Source of the DNA: Actinomadura terrae
GTDB taxonomy: Bacteria > Actinomycetota > Actinomycetes > Streptosporangiales > Streptosporangiaceae
Direction of reading: 5' to 3'
Assembly (NCBI RefSeq): GCF_022751215.1
Contig: NZ_JAICDG010000003.1
Span: forward strand, 1-64,000
DNA length: 64,000 nt
Shown here: piece after piece, positions 51,457 to 59,838 of the stretch
Layout of the letters: each line of letters begins with the position of its first letter
How positions within the stretch are numbered: the stretch's first letter is position 1
Made by a program: the position numbers and the translations under genes
The notes under the pieces: generated by a model
What the model was told of the DNA's origin: nothing
The model's input: the letters and a program-made list of their open reading frames with translations, nothing else
Databases searched by the model: none

Positions 51457-51921
51457 ATGTCGAAGAGCCACCACTACGAAGTGTCCGTGACCTGGACCGG
51501 GAACACGGGCACGGGAACGAGTTCCTATCGTGCCTATGAGCGCGCCCACGAGGTGGCGGCGGAGGGAAAGGCGCCGATCGCGGGGAGCGCCGACCCCGGT
51601 TTCCGCGGCGACCCGGCGCGGTGGAACCCCGAGGAACTGCTCGTCGCGTCCGTGTCGCAGTGTCACATGTTGTGGTTCCTGCACTTGTGCGCCACCGAAA
51701 AGATCGTGGTCACCTCCTACACCGATACGCCCCACGGAACCATGACCGAAACCCCGGACGGCGGAGGACGGTTCGAGGAAGTCGTCCTGCGCCCCCGCGT
51801 AACCCTGGCCGACCCCGCGAAGACCGACCGGGTCGGCGAGCTGCACGAACGTGCTCACGAGTTGTGCTTCATCGCGAACTCGGTGAACTTCCCCGTCCGG
51901 CACGAGCCAGTCAGCGAATAA
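51457..51921 (+). CDS. OsmC family peroxidase
   Basis: A 154-residue OsmC/Ohr-fold protein that reduces organic hydroperoxides with a redox pair of cysteines: first in VASVSQCHMLWF, second in HELCFIANS, with ELLVASVSQC typical of the family. GAAAGGACTG upstream of the ATG acts as the ribosome-binding site. It follows the GntR gene closely, so an oxidised fatty or organic acid may be the inducer; that is inference. Confidence 0.9.
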   Translation: MSKSHHYEVSVTWTGNTGTGTSSYRAYERAHEVAAEGKAPIAGSADPGFRGDPARWNPEELLVASVSQCHMLWFLHLCATEKIVVTSYTDTPHGTMTETPDGGGRFEEVVLRPRVTLADPAKTDRVGELHERAHELCFIANSVNFPVRHEPVSE

Positions 51922-51995
51922 CGACGACGCGTTCCCCGGTTGATGGGATGCTGAGATCTTGGAACCCGTCTGAGCCCCGATATCGATGGGGGAGC

Positions 51996-52349
51996 ATGTC
52001 CCGTACCGCACACCATGTTCCTTTGAGTCGCTGTGCGACCGGCGATGACGTCAGGCCAGCACAACGCGTCTCCATCCTCTTCGACCTGCGTTACAGCTCC
52101 GCCCGCAGAACGCAGGCCGCCCGCGAGGGACGGCGTCCCATTCCCGAGCTGGTTCGGCGGAGGGCCATCGTCCACAGTTGGGCGCGCACGGACCCGCGCA
52201 ATCGAGAGGTGTCCGAATGGTCGAGGCTCCAGGAGCGCCGTGCACGGCAACGCCTCCGCCTTGAGATCCGCGCCGTCCTACATTCCCAGACGTTCGACAC
52301 CGCGCTAACACCCGCCCGGCACCGCCGCGACGCTATCTGGCTGTTCTGA
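51996..52349 (+). CDS. Possible small Arg-rich protein
   Basis: A 117-codon frame. GGGGGAGC stands right before the ATG, and third-position GC is moderately high, which favours a gene. The product is very basic (LQERRARQRLRLEI), with no recognised domain, signal or membrane segment. It sits between the OsmC gene and the minisatellite. Could be spurious. Confidence 0.35.
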   Translation: MSRTAHHVPLSRCATGDDVRPAQRVSILFDLRYSSARRTQAAREGRRPIPELVRRRAIVHSWARTDPRNREVSEWSRLQERRARQRLRLEIRAVLHSQTFDTALTPARHRRDAIWLF

Positions 52350-52389
52350 ATCCACCAGTTACCCGCGTCAGGCTCTCGTCCAGCTTCGG

Positions 52390-52990
52390 ACGACCAAACC
52401 GATCTGGCCGAATGCGGTGGCCGTCCTCCCCAAATTCTGCGACCGGGCCCGACAGAGCAACTCGTCCCATCCGGCCCCCTCCGGCAGACGGCCGAACCGA
52501 TCAAGCTGGTTTGGTACGGCGGCGCTCCCTGGCCTTGTGACTGGCCCCGGCGGAGCGAGTCGCCCCGTCCGGTGCTCCTCCTTCACAGGGCCGACCCGAT
52601 CAAGCTGGCTGGATCGGTGCGGCGGCGTTCCCTGGCGCTTGCGGTTGGCCCCGGCGGAGCGAATCGACCCATCCGGCGCCCTCCTACCGACGGCCGACCC
52701 GATCTAGCTGGCTTGGAGCGGCGGCCCCCTGGTACCTGCGCCCAGCCCGGCGGACCGAGTCGGGCTCTCCGTGCTCCTCTTTCAGAAGGCCGAACCGAGT
52801 TGGCTGGCTTGGTACGGCGGCGCTCCTTGGCACTGCGGCCGGCCTCGGCGGGGCGAGTCGGGTCTTCGGTGCTCGTCCTTCAGGCGGCCGAGCCGGGCTG
52901 GCTGGATTAGGTGGTGCCGCTCTCCGGGGCTGGGGTCCGGGCGTCGGCAGGGCCCATCGCACGAGTTGGGCTTTCCGGCGCTCTTCGGCG
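52390..52990. repeat. Degenerate ~98-bp tandem repeat, about six units
   Basis: Units open with GGCCGAACCGATCAAGCTGG-like sequence at 52490, 52589, 52692, 52788 and 52886, with a more diverged unit from about 52390. Each also carries GGYACGGCGGCGCTCC..TGG, then CCCCGGCGGAGCGAGTCG, then CTCCTTCAGA. Unit lengths vary (99, 103, 96, 98), so no reading frame is kept. Not coding on either strand as far as I can tell. The stretch to 53106 that follows also shows no gene. Confidence 0.85.
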
Positions 52991-53106
52991 CGGCGTGTCG
53001 GCAAACGGCGCGGTGCAGTCGGCGGAGACGGTGCGTTCGCGAAGGTGCGGGCCGGTTGCTGAACGGGGCCGGCAAGGGGCGCGACTTCGAGGGGTTGGCC
53101 TGGCGC

Positions 53107-53793
53107 TTACCACGGAACGGTCTTACCGTGCAGATCCAGGAATTGGAGGCCTGGAGCGCCTGCTTGCGCTTCGAGGACGTCAACGACCGCCGGGATGCTC
53201 TCCTGTGGAATGAGCGGCGCGTCGAATCCGCCAAGGCGCGTCTTGTTGTGGCCGGGATCGATGAGCAGCTTGGTATGTCCATCGTCGGCATGGCGGGTGG
53301 CGTAACTGCGCATCAGCTGGTTGAGCGCGGCCTTGCTGGCTTTGTACAGCTCGTAGCCGTCCTCGGTGTTTCGCGAGATGCTGCCTTGCTCGGAGGACAT
53401 GACCGCGACGGTTCCGGCGGGAGCGACGAGCCCGCGCAGGGCTTCGAGGGCGCGCAGTGGGCTCAACGCGTTGGTGACCATGACCCCGGTGAACATCTCG
53501 GTCGGCACCTCGTTGATGGGCAGGTCGCCCCGGTCGATCGCGGCGTTGACGAACAGCAGGTCGAGGCGGCGGCCGTCCAGGCGTTCGCGCAGGGCGGTCA
53601 ACTGCTCGGCGCTCGTCATCTCCAACGACTCGATTTCCAGCATTCCGCTCCAGGCATCGGCGCGAGCCTGCAACTCGCCGCCGACCTCGCGCGTGGTGGC
53701 GATGACCCGCCAACCGCGCCGGGCAAGTTCGTCGGCGAGGACGAGCCCCAAGCCCCGGGATGCTCCGATGATGAGCGCTTGGCGGTCGGACAC
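53107..53793 (-). CDS. SDR family oxidoreductase
   Basis: A 228-residue short-chain dehydrogenase: GASRGLG (residues 9-15), NAA at the NNAG position, and YELYKASKAAL holding the YxxxK pair. I use the GTG at 53793, with AAGGAG six bases upstream, over the GTG at 53799 which would overlap it. Divergent from the TetR gene at 53885, across a palindrome. Confidence 0.88.
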   Translation of the reverse strand: MSDRQALIIGASRGLGLVLADELARRGWRVIATTREVGGELQARADAWSGMLEIESLEMTSAEQLTALRERLDGRRLDLLFVNAAIDRGDLPINEVPTEMFTGVMVTNALSPLRALEALRGLVAPAGTVAVMSSEQGSISRNTEDGYELYKASKAALNQLMRSYATRHADDGHTKLLIDPGHNKTRLGGFDAPLIPQESIPAVVDVLEAQAGAPGLQFLDLHGKTVPW

Positions 53794-53826
53794 GATCACT
53801 CCTTCATGGTGGGCGAGCCCTTAGAG

Positions 53827-53846
53827 TAGACGCGACGTTGCGTCTA
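53827..53846. promoter_or_regulatory. TetR operator
   Basis: TAGACGCGACGTTGCGTCTA, 20-bp palindrome, 9 of 10 pairs matched. It lies between the divergent SDR and TetR genes, 25 bases before the TetR -10. Confidence 0.75.
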
Positions 53847-53884
53847 AACAAATCGACGAAGCCGCTGGCGGTATGGTGTCCCGC

Positions 53885-54484
53885 ATGCCCGCCACGAGCT
53901 CTCAGCCCCGCAGGCCGCGCTCCGGGAGCCGTCGCGACGAGGCCGCGCGCCTGGCCGTGCTCCACGCCGCAGACGACCTGCTCGTCGAGCACGGCTTCGG
54001 CGCCCTGACCATCGAGGCGATCGCCCGCCGCGCCGGGGTCGCCAAGCAGACGATCTACCGCTGGTGGCCGTCCAAGGTCGAGATCCTGCTGGACACGCTC
54101 ATCGAGGACAGCGAGAAGCGCATCCCCGTCCCGGCCGGGGAGTCCACGGTGGAGAGCGTCCGCGGCTACCTCCGCGGCTTCGCGCGGTTCCTCACCCGCG
54201 ATCCCGCCGGAAAGGTTCTGCTCGCGCTCATCGCCCAGGCGCAGCACGACCCCGAGACGGCCAAGAGCTTCCACGCGCGCTACTTCGGTCCGCGCCGTGG
54301 TCGGGAACGCGACATGCTCGCGCAGGGAATCGAGGCAGGCGAGTTCGCGCCGAAACTCGGCCCCGACGCCACGATGGACGCGCTCGTCGGCCCGATCGTC
54401 TACTGCGCGCTGACCGGCTCAACCATCCCGCGCGGCCTGGTGGACACCCTCGTCGAGGACGTGCTCAGACCCCGCTCGGACTGA
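53885..54484 (+). CDS. TetR family transcriptional regulator
   Basis: About 199 residues. Helix-turn-helix GALTIEAIARRAGVAKQTIY then RWWPSKVEILLDTLI. TATGGT (53872-53877) ends seven bases before the ATG at 53885 and there is no ribosome-binding site, so I prefer this over the ATG at 53873, which overlaps the -10. The likely target is the divergent SDR gene and itself. Confidence 0.9.
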   Translation: MPATSSQPRRPRSGSRRDEAARLAVLHAADDLLVEHGFGALTIEAIARRAGVAKQTIYRWWPSKVEILLDTLIEDSEKRIPVPAGESTVESVRGYLRGFARFLTRDPAGKVLLALIAQAQHDPETAKSFHARYFGPRRGRERDMLAQGIEAGEFAPKLGPDATMDALVGPIVYCALTGSTIPRGLVDTLVEDVLRPRSD

Positions 54485-54538
54485 GCGTCAACGCCACCCT
54501 GCCCCGGTCGGCCGCCCGTACAAGTACCGGCTTGGACG

Positions 54539-54760
54539 TCACCCATTCACCGCCCGAGGCAGCGGCAGGGCGTCCACCGCCCGCCGCAAGCGAGCCAAGT
54601 CGATTTGGCCGCGGTTCAATACGTAATGCGTTGCCCCATGGGGAAGTCGATGCTCCGGTGCCAGCGACAGATGCAGCAGTGTCCGCACCGGCCCGTTCAT
54701 GCGCGCCATCGCCTCGGCGCAACTCCGACAGTGCATCTGCTCGCTCGTGGTCCCTGTGAA
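54539..54760 (-). pseudogene. Transposase N-terminal fragment
   Basis: MNGPVRTLLHLSLAPEHRLP then LRRAVDALPLPRAVNG matches the N-terminal part of IS701-like transposases (NF041680 type), where intact proteins continue past PRAADG into the catalytic domain. Here a stop follows and no catalytic part is found. No terminal inverted repeats are visible. The rest of this stretch (54485-54974) has no gene. Confidence 0.65.
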
Positions 54761-54974
54761 ATTCTGTTCGGAAACCTGACGGGAGCCCAATGCCTCATGG
54801 CGTATTCGCGCATCCAGCAGGCAGAACCGTCGGCGGAGTTCGTTGCGATGGCGCGCTTTCGTCAGAGTCCATGATTGGGCAGGGGTGTCGCGGCCTCCAG
54901 ATTCACCTTTAGATCGGGCCCGAAACGCGGTATTTTAGGTGCGCCATACTGGATATTTCGAGGGCGAGGAGCGC

Positions 54975-55442
54975 ATGAAGTACGTCGACCTCAACGCCAC
55001 CGTCAACGGGGTGACCGGGGTCATCTCCCCGCAGTCCTACCTCGACCTGCTTCCCGAGTTGGGCGCCGCGTTGCCCGTCGGGGCGCGGGCCTTCGCCGCC
55101 GACGTCGACCACTACGACTTCGTGGGCGAACGGTGCGTCAAAGACCTGCAACTTGCTCGGATCGACGGGCCTGACAATGGCGATCTCACGCTCTTCTTCC
55201 GGCATAACTGCTGGAAGCATGAGGAAGACCTGCTCATCCGCTACGAAGGCGTCACGCGTTTCGCTGTCGAAACCGCAGAGGACGAGGCGCTGCCCGGCCC
55301 GGTCGTCCTCGACGAGATCCTTCCGCACCCGAACGGGTGCACGCACGAGTTCGCCTTCACATCAGGCTCCCTGAACATCACCTGCCGTGATCTCTACGCT
55401 TCGTGGATCGAGACCGACTGCCCGGACAAGCCCAAAGATTGA
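54975..55442 (+). CDS. Hypothetical protein
   Basis: A 155-residue acidic protein that I do not recognise. It has DLTLFFRHNCWKHEEDLLIR and a C-terminal FAFTSGSLNITCRDLYASWI, a pattern of beta strands with conserved Trp/Cys that resembles small immunity-type proteins, but without a family match I make no claim. GAGGAG is seven bases before the ATG at 54975. Convergent with the kinase-like gene. Confidence 0.7.
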   Translation: MKYVDLNATVNGVTGVISPQSYLDLLPELGAALPVGARAFAADVDHYDFVGERCVKDLQLARIDGPDNGDLTLFFRHNCWKHEEDLLIRYEGVTRFAVETAEDEALPGPVVLDEILPHPNGCTHEFAFTSGSLNITCRDLYASWIETDCPDKPKD

Positions 55443-55491
55443 ATGGCAAGCGCAGGGGCGCGTTTTGCCGTCTCTCTGGGTGTTATTGCGA

Positions 55492-56046
55492 TTAGTTTTT
55501 GCGGGTGTGGGCCGGGTTGAGCCAGCCGGTGGCGGATGCCACCTCCTGGGCGATGTCCATGACCGCTCGCCCGTCGGTCACCACGCGCACCGTCTGGGTG
55601 GAGACCCGTTGGTCTAGGAGCCGCGCCTTGCGGATACCGCCACGCAACTCCTGTTCCAGTTCCGACCCGAGTTCCCGGCCCAGCAGGCGCTCGCGGGCCG
55701 TCTCGTCGGACGCGGTGAGCAGCACTCGTATGATCCGCGCACCGGTGCCCAGTGCGCGCTGGAACATGGGTGTCGTCTCGGGGAGGACGCTGAGGGTGTT
55801 GGTATAGATCAGGCGGTGATAACCCCGCTCGGTGTAGTTCGCCCACATCGCGGTCAGGTTGCTCTCGGTGATCTTCGCGCGGTCGGGGTCTCCTTCCGGC
55901 GCCGGGTGCACCTGCCCCATGAAGTCGCCCTCGATGATCGCGTGGGGGACGGCCGCGTCACGTAGCAGGGCCGAGACCTCCCATCCGCACGTCGTCTTGC
56001 CGACCCCCGCCCGGCCTCCGATGAGCAGTACCTCCGCATGATTCAT
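55492..56046 (-). CDS. P-loop ATPase/kinase-like protein
   Basis: A 184-residue protein of the AAA/kinase-like group. Walker A is GGRAGVGKTT (residues 10-19), then IIEGDFMGQVHPAP, a likely substrate or Walker-B-like acidic site, and RLIYTNTLSVLPET. It resembles small phosphotransferases that phosphorylate nucleosides or antibiotics, but the substrate is not apparent. The sequence before the ATG lacks a ribosome-binding site. Confidence 0.8.
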   Translation of the reverse strand: MNHAEVLLIGGRAGVGKTTCGWEVSALLRDAAVPHAIIEGDFMGQVHPAPEGDPDRAKITESNLTAMWANYTERGYHRLIYTNTLSVLPETTPMFQRALGTGARIIRVLLTASDETARERLLGRELGSELEQELRGGIRKARLLDQRVSTQTVRVVTDGRAVMDIAQEVASATGWLNPAHTRKN

Positions 56047-56805
56047 CAGGGCAGCGTGACAGCCGGAGGGCGCGTGGCGCGATTCGATTTCGGGCTGGTG
56101 CTGATTACCGGCTCGCCGACCAGGCCGCGACGAGGGCGGCGGCTCGGGTGGGCACGGCAGGGGGTTCAGGTGGAGCGGTCGGGGTGCCGGTTTGGGAGGA
56201 CGTAGCCCCGGTGGGGTAGGTCAGGCGTGGTTGAGGTGAGGGTTAGGGCGGCGTGGCTGGTGGGGGCTCAAGCGAGATGGGCTGGCGGCGGACGTGGCCG
56301 GGATGGGGGCGGGCAGCCCAGGGCATGCAGCGCGGTACGAGCCCAGGCGCCGGTGGACGTGGCTGGGATGGGGGCGGGCAGGCATGCCTGGGGCGGCGGT
56401 GGAGCGGGCGTGACCGGAAGGTTCGGGCGGAGGGGTGAGGTGGAGGGCTTGGGCGGGCGTGGCTGGGGAGTCGGGCGGAGTGGCCGGGGCTAGGGCTCGG
56501 GCGGGTGGGGGCTGGGGTTGGTGATCGACTGGCGTCACTGGGCGCTTGTGGGGTTGCGGAGGTGCATTGGGCGCCGGTCTCGGTGGGGTGCGCGGGACGG
56601 GGGCGTTCTTGAGGGTGCCGTCGTTCGGGGGGGCCGCGACGGTGGGGGCTTGGAGGAGTTTGCCGGGGGCGGGTGTGTCGGTGTTCCGGGTCCGGTGAGG
56701 CGTCGTTAAGTGGTGGCAGGCTTTCGGGGTTGGGGTTGGGGTTGGGGCGGTGGGGCTGGGCGGGGACGGAATCGGTGGGGGAGTGGCGGGGTTTGAGGGT
56801 GTGTG
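56047..56805. repeat. G-rich intergenic stretch with a telomere-like G-quadruplex motif
   Basis: A 759-base gap with very strong G over C on the plus strand. At 56726-56747 it has GGGGTT three times plus GGGG, which would fold as a four-tract G-quadruplex. A 27-bp direct repeat (GGACGTGGCYGGGATGGGGG and onward) occurs at 56290-56316 and 56355-56381. The long minus-strand proline-rich frames here are composition artefacts. No gene supported. Confidence 0.75.
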
Positions 56806-57855
56806 ATGCACGGTGAATACAAGGTGCCCGGCGGCAAGCTCGTGGTCGTCGATGTGGATGTCGTGGACGGGCTGCTGCGCGGCCCGCGGGTGAGCGGGGA
56901 CTTCTTCCTTGAGCCGGACGAGGCGCTGGAGGCTGTCAACGCCGTTCTGGAGGGGCTGCCCGCCGGGCTGGAGGCCCGGGAGGTCGGCGCGCGCGTCCAG
57001 GGTGGGTTGCCGCCGGGGACGGTGATGCTGGGGATCACCGCCGAGGCCGTGGGGATCGCGGTTCGGCGGGCGGTCTCGCGGGCGTCGGACTGGCGCGACC
57101 ATGAGTGGCGGCTGATCCATGAGGAGCCGCAGGGGCCCGCGCTGCACATGGCGCTCGACCAGGTGCTCGCCGAGGAGGTCGGGGCCGGGCGGCGGCCGCC
57201 CACGCTGAGGGTGTGGGAGTGGGCGGCGCCCGCGGTGGTCATCGGGAGCTTCCAGTCGCTGCGCAACGAGGTCGACGCGGAGGCCGCGGAGCGGTACGGG
57301 GTGGAGGTCGTCCGCCGGATCAGCGGCGGCGGCGCGATGTTCATCGAGCCGGGCAACACGATCACCTATTCGCTGTACGCGCCGGAGACGCTGGTGGCGG
57401 GCATGTCGTTCGCCGAGAGCTACGCCTTCCTCGACGACTGGGTGCTGGGCGCCCTCGGTGAGATGGGCGTGCGGGCCTGGTACCAGCCGCTGAACGACAT
57501 CACCTCGGACCAGGGCAAGATCGCGGGGGCGGCGCAGAAGCGGCTGGCGTCGGGGGCGGTTCTGCATCACGTAACCATGGCCTACGACATCGACGCCGCG
57601 AAGCTGACGCAGGTGCTGCGGATCGGCCGGGAGAAGATCTCGGACAAGGGCATCGCGAGCGCGAAGAAGCGGGTCGATCCGCTGCGCCGGCAGACCGGGC
57701 TGGCCCGGGAGGAGATCATCGATCGGATGATCGGGCACTTCCGGGGCCGGTACGGGCTGGTGGACGACCGGACGAGCGAGGACGAGCTGCGGCTGGCCGG
57801 CAAGTACGTCACGGACAAGTTCACTACGCCGGAGTGGACCGGGCGGGTGCCGTGA
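56806..57855 (+). CDS. lplA: Lipoate-protein ligase A with N-terminal accessory domain
   Basis: A 349-residue enzyme that attaches lipoate (or octanoate) to lipoyl domains. The catalytic BPL/LplA domain covers residues about 105-330: VVRRISGGGAMFIEPGNTIT and the lysine loop NDITSDQGKIAGAAQKR. The first ~55 residues (VSGDFFLEPDEALEAVNAVL) match the accessory domain that in E. coli LplA is C-terminal and in archaea is a separate LplB. Here it is N-terminal, a permuted fusion. The ATG is 59 bases past the G-quadruplex motif. Its last 32 bases overlap the end of the convergent gene. Confidence 0.88.
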   Translation: MHGEYKVPGGKLVVVDVDVVDGLLRGPRVSGDFFLEPDEALEAVNAVLEGLPAGLEAREVGARVQGGLPPGTVMLGITAEAVGIAVRRAVSRASDWRDHEWRLIHEEPQGPALHMALDQVLAEEVGAGRRPPTLRVWEWAAPAVVIGSFQSLRNEVDAEAAERYGVEVVRRISGGGAMFIEPGNTITYSLYAPETLVAGMSFAESYAFLDDWVLGALGEMGVRAWYQPLNDITSDQGKIAGAAQKRLASGAVLHHVTMAYDIDAAKLTQVLRIGREKISDKGIASAKKRVDPLRRQTGLAREEIIDRMIGHFRGRYGLVDDRTSEDELRLAGKYVTDKFTTPEWTGRVP

Positions 57856-58951
57856 CCGGTCGCCGTCTCCCGGTCCCGGCCGACTCGCGGACGGCGTCGA
57901 GCAGGCGGTGGACGTGTACGCCCTGGTCGAAGTCGGGCGTGTGGTCGGTGCCGGTGCGGATGTCGTCGGCGAGCCGGGCGTAGAACTGGGCCACGTTGAC
58001 GATCTCCACGTCGCGCGCGGCCTCGGGCGCCCACAGGTAGCGGTCGGGGATCGGGAGCCGGGAGCCCCGGCCGTGCACGGCCAGCTCGCCGATCTGGACG
58101 CCCTGGGAGGCGGCGGGGCCGCTGGAGAGCACCGCCAGGTCGCCTTCGGTGCCCGCGATCTCGATGCGGGTGCGGGCGTCGCTGACCTTGGCGTCGTGCA
58201 CGTGGACGACGGCCGTCGCGCCGCCGGCCAGGGTGGCGGTGACGGCGATCTGGTCGGGGGTGGTCGCCGTGATCGCCTCACCGGTGTTCTGGACGGTGTA
58301 CTCGGTGCGCTGGACCGCGAGGGAGGCGGAGAGCTCGGAGATCTCGCCCGCCAGGAACTCCAGGGCGTCGAGGGTGTGGCCGGCGCCCACCTCCAGCGCT
58401 CCCGCGGCGTTGACCGGGTCGAAGGTGTAGGCCCACCACGGCGGGATCTCCCCGGTGCCGCCCTTGCCGCGTGCGGAGTAGACGTTGACGGAGGTCACCC
58501 GTCCGACATAGCCGTCGGCCACGAGGTCGCGCGCGTACCGGAGGGCAGGGGAGAAGCGGGACTGGAGGCCCACCGCGTGCCGGACCCCGGCGTCTCGCGC
58601 CAGCCGCGCGAGCTCCTCGGCCTCGGCGGTGGTGCGGGCCAGGGGCCATTCGCAGTACACGTGCTTGCCCGCGTCCAGGGCCGCCCGGACGAGCTCGTCG
58701 TGCATGGGCACCTTGACGGTGACGGCGACCAGGTCGACCTCGGGGTGCTCCGCCAGTTCCCGCGCGTCGGTGAACGCGTGGGGGACGTCGAACCGGCGGG
58801 CCGCCTCCTGCGCGCTGGCGCGGCGGCTGGTGCCGACGGCGGTGATCTCGTACCCGGGCAGGGCGCGGAGCGCGGGGATGTGCGCCCGTGCCGCCCACCC
58901 CCGGTCGGGGCTCGCACCGACGATGCCGACGCGGATGTTCTGGCTGGTCAT
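57824..58951 (-). CDS. Gfo/Idh/MocA family oxidoreductase
   Basis: A 375-residue NAD(P)-dependent oxidoreductase. N-terminal Rossmann fold with GIVGASPDRGWAARAHIPAL, the EWPLA motif (KHVYCEWPLARTTAEAEEL, equivalent to EKP) and a C-terminal substrate domain. Such enzymes act on sugars, inositol or similar polyols. I use the ATG at 58951, with GGGGGG upstream, rather than the ATG at 59032 which lies within the operator array. Divergent from the TetR gene. Confidence 0.9.
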   Translation of the reverse strand: MTSQNIRVGIVGASPDRGWAARAHIPALRALPGYEITAVGTSRRASAQEAARRFDVPHAFTDARELAEHPEVDLVAVTVKVPMHDELVRAALDAGKHVYCEWPLARTTAEAEELARLARDAGVRHAVGLQSRFSPALRYARDLVADGYVGRVTSVNVYSARGKGGTGEIPPWWAYTFDPVNAAGALEVGAGHTLDALEFLAGEISELSASLAVQRTEYTVQNTGEAITATTPDQIAVTATLAGGATAVVHVHDAKVSDARTRIEIAGTEGDLAVLSSGPAASQGVQIGELAVHGRGSRLPIPDRYLWAPEAARDVEIVNVAQFYARLADDIRTGTDHTPDFDQGVHVHRLLDAVRESAGTGRRRPVTAPARSTPA

Positions 58952-58975
58952 ACGTGGCCCCCCTGGCGATCTAAA

Positions 58976-59055
58976 CGGACAACTGGAGTCCGCTTTCGCC
59001 GACCCTAGCTCAACCGGACGCGAGTTGTCCACTTAAATCGGACCGCAAGTGTCCG
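58976..59055. promoter_or_regulatory. Three CGGAC-N7-GTCCR operators
   Basis: 58976-58992 (CGGAC-AACTGGA-GTCCG), 59015-59031 (CGGAC-GCGAGTT-GTCCA) and 59039-59055 (CGGAC-CGCAAGT-GTCCG), spaced 39 and 24 bases apart. They lie between the divergent oxidoreductase and TetR genes. The last is 8 bases before the TetR -10 (TAGAAT). Confidence 0.82.
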
Positions 59056-59075
59056 CTTATCGCTAGAATGGGGCC

Positions 59076-59717
59076 ATGACCTCGACTTTCAGCGCCGTCG
59101 ACCGGCTGCTCGACGACGGGTCGGGCCGCCGGCCGCGCGCCGACGCCCGGCGCAACGTGGAGCGCCTCGTCCGGGCGGCCCGGGAGGCGGCCGCCGAGGT
59201 CGGCGGCGAGGTCACCGCGCACGAGATCGCCCGCCGCGCCGGGGTCGGCGTGGGGACGTTCTACCGGCGCGTCAGCACCCTGGAGCTGCTGCTCGAAGCG
59301 GTCCTCGCCGAGGTGCTGGAGGAGATCGTTGCCAAGGGCGACGAGGGCCTCGCCGAGCCCGACCCCTGGGCGGGCTTCACCGGGTTCGCCGGGGCCTACA
59401 TCCGCCTGCGCAACGAGCTGTGCGACATCAACGAGGCGCTCGGCGGACCCCTCGACCACGCCCGTTCCGAGCTGCGCGACCGCATCCGCATGCTCGTCGA
59501 GCGGGCGCAGGACGCCGGGGCCATGCGCGCCGACGTCACCTGGAAGGACGTCGCCTTCCTGCTGGTGTCGGTCGCCACGACCGGGCACACGCTGGGCCTC
59601 CGCGCGGGCCACCGGCAGTGGGACCGCAACCTCCAGGTCGTCCTGGACGGGCTCCGCACGCCCGAGCCGGCGCCCCTACCGGGCACTCCTCCCGTTGACA
59701 CCGCCAAGCACCTGTAG
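59076..59717 (+). CDS. TetR family transcriptional regulator
   Basis: A 213-residue regulator. Helix-turn-helix: VTAHEIARRAGVGVGTFYRR then VSTLELLLEAVLAEV. TAGAAT (59064-59069) is six bases before the ATG, so it is probably leaderless. Three identical-format operators upstream indicate tight control of itself and the divergent Gfo/Idh gene. Confidence 0.9.
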   Translation: MTSTFSAVDRLLDDGSGRRPRADARRNVERLVRAAREAAAEVGGEVTAHEIARRAGVGVGTFYRRVSTLELLLEAVLAEVLEEIVAKGDEGLAEPDPWAGFTGFAGAYIRLRNELCDINEALGGPLDHARSELRDRIRMLVERAQDAGAMRADVTWKDVAFLLVSVATTGHTLGLRAGHRQWDRNLQVVLDGLRTPEPAPLPGTPPVDTAKHL

Positions 59718-59838
59718 GCCGGGCGGCCTGGGCGCGCGGAACTCCGCGACGGTGTCGTCCGTCCTCCCCTCGTGGCAGGTCGCGGGGCCGCGCGGCTGCC
59801 CCTAGGTTTGTCACGTCGGCTGATGATGAGGAGCGTTC

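Noticed and set aside
54539..54760. Intact insertion sequence
   Set aside because: Only the N-terminal part of a transposase is present, with no catalytic domain and no terminal inverted repeats.
56221..58281. Long minus-strand proline-rich ORF
   Set aside because: It crosses a G-rich intergenic region and runs antisense through the well-supported lipoate ligase gene; a composition artefact.
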